DNA from: Pseudomonas sp. KBW05 | Lineage (GTDB): Bacteria > Pseudomonadota > Gammaproteobacteria > Pseudomonadales > Pseudomonadaceae | DNA length: 64,000 bases | Reading direction: 5' to 3' | NCBI RefSeq assembly: GCF_003852405.1 | Contig: NZ_QAJM01000008.1 | Span: 102,567 to 166,566 of the forward strand | Part shown: positions 63,657-64,000 of the stretch, piece after piece | How positions within the stretch are numbered: the stretch's first letter is position 1 | How the letters are laid out: each line of letters begins with the position of its first letter | Notes under the pieces: model-generated | What the model was told of the DNA's origin: nothing | The model's database searches: none | What the model saw: only the letters and a program-made list of their open reading frames with translations | Translations under genes and position numbers: made by a program

Positions 63657-64000
63657 ATGAGCCGTATCGAAACCGACAGCCTGGGAGAAGTCCAAGTCCC
63701 GGATGACGCTTACTGGGGCGCGCAGACCCAACGCTCGCTGGTGAATTTCGCCATCGGCGAGCAACGCATGCCCCTGGCGGTATTGCACGCCCTGGCCCTG
63801 ATCAAAAAGGCCGCCGCCCGGGTCAACAGCCGCAACGGCGACTTGCCCGCCGATATCGCCCGCCTGATCGAGCAGGCTGCCAACGAAGTGCTCGCAGGCC
63901 AGCATGACGACCAGTTCCCCCTGGTGGTGTGGCAGACCGGCAGCGGCACCCAGAGCAACATGAACGCCAATGAAGTGATTGCCGGCCGCGCCAACGAACT
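63657..64000 (+). CDS. fumC: Fumarate hydratase class II, 5' part
   Basis: The first 114 codons; the gene runs off the window. [20 protein letters not shown] and the motif [16 protein letters not shown] are those of FumC/fumarase (reversible hydration of fumarate to malate in the citric acid cycle). AAGGAGA precedes the ATG. The catalytic Ser loop (GSSxMPxK) lies beyond the edge and cannot be checked. Confidence 0.92.
   Translation, partial: MSRIETDSLGEVQVPDDAYWGAQTQRSLVNFAIGEQRMPLAVLHALALIKKAAARVNSRNGDLPADIARLIEQAANEVLAGQHDDQFPLVVWQTGSGTQSNMNANEVIAGRANE

Overview
The window is chromosomal DNA of a fluorescent-type Pseudomonas, most likely of the P. fluorescens group. The evidence is high-GC, densely packed genes with Pseudomonas-typical products (gltX, uvrB, an aromatic aminotransferase, lldD, trhO, bolA, fumC, gudD). 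Many LysR regulators, a large chemoreceptor and c-di-GMP enzymes fit the same picture, as do numerous short palindromic REP elements of at least three families lying between genes. I see no rRNA, insertion sequence, integrase or CRISPR array. One tRNA gene (Asn) is present.

Layout. 0.1-8.4 kb: gltX, a two-gene EmrAB-like efflux pair, uvrB, an aromatic/aspartate aminotransferase and a small membrane protein. 8.5-14.2 kb: a LysR regulator divergent from an aldehyde (succinate-semialdehyde type) dehydrogenase, then a cobalamin riboswitch followed by a translationally coupled periplasmic-binding-protein/permease/ATPase operon for corrinoid-type uptake. 14.3-19.5 kb: an esterase fused to a GNAT acetyltransferase, TspO, a nucleotidyltransferase-fold protein, and a LysR/quinone-oxidoreductase divergent pair. 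19.6-20.9 kb: a small accessory patch, with an elaborate structured leader in front of a DUF6124-like gene and an AT-richer unknown gene. 20.9-30 kb: a hybrid histidine kinase, a LysE exporter with its LysR, several exported or unknown proteins, a glutathione S-transferase, and a chemoreceptor whose 3' end is followed by the remnant tail of a second copy.

30.2-34.1 kb is the most unusual part. It holds an M35-like zinc peptidase, an exported protein, a pesticin/T4-type lysozyme, a Mor-family (phage-Mu-like) activator and two tandem DUF2589 proteins, with no phage structural genes. An 8-bp motif, ACTTCCTA, occurs in the intergenic regions of this cluster and again at 42.2 kb, next to an operon of an exported protein and a 440-residue protein of unknown function. 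I propose a Mor-controlled accessory regulon; this is inference.

34.1-39.5 kb: trmK, a FadR-type GntR regulator divergent from a glucarate transporter/dehydratase operon with matching operators, and a HigBA-like toxin-antitoxin pair with a perfect palindromic operator. 39.6-50.2 kb: unknown proteins, a serine hydrolase, a MocR-type regulator, a stand-alone panB paralogue, an RcnR/DmeR-type sensor with the DmeF cobalt/nickel exporter, an exported nuclease, and an MFS/TetR pair with a long dyad operator. 50.3-64 kb: a DUF3857 transglutaminase, tRNA-Asn, LysR/lldD, a diguanylate cyclase, a TenA/PqqC-like protein, a GGDEF-EAL protein, an ABC exporter, a DsbA-like oxidoreductase, trhO, bolA, a DUF2059 protein and the 5' part of fumC, which is cut by the window edge.
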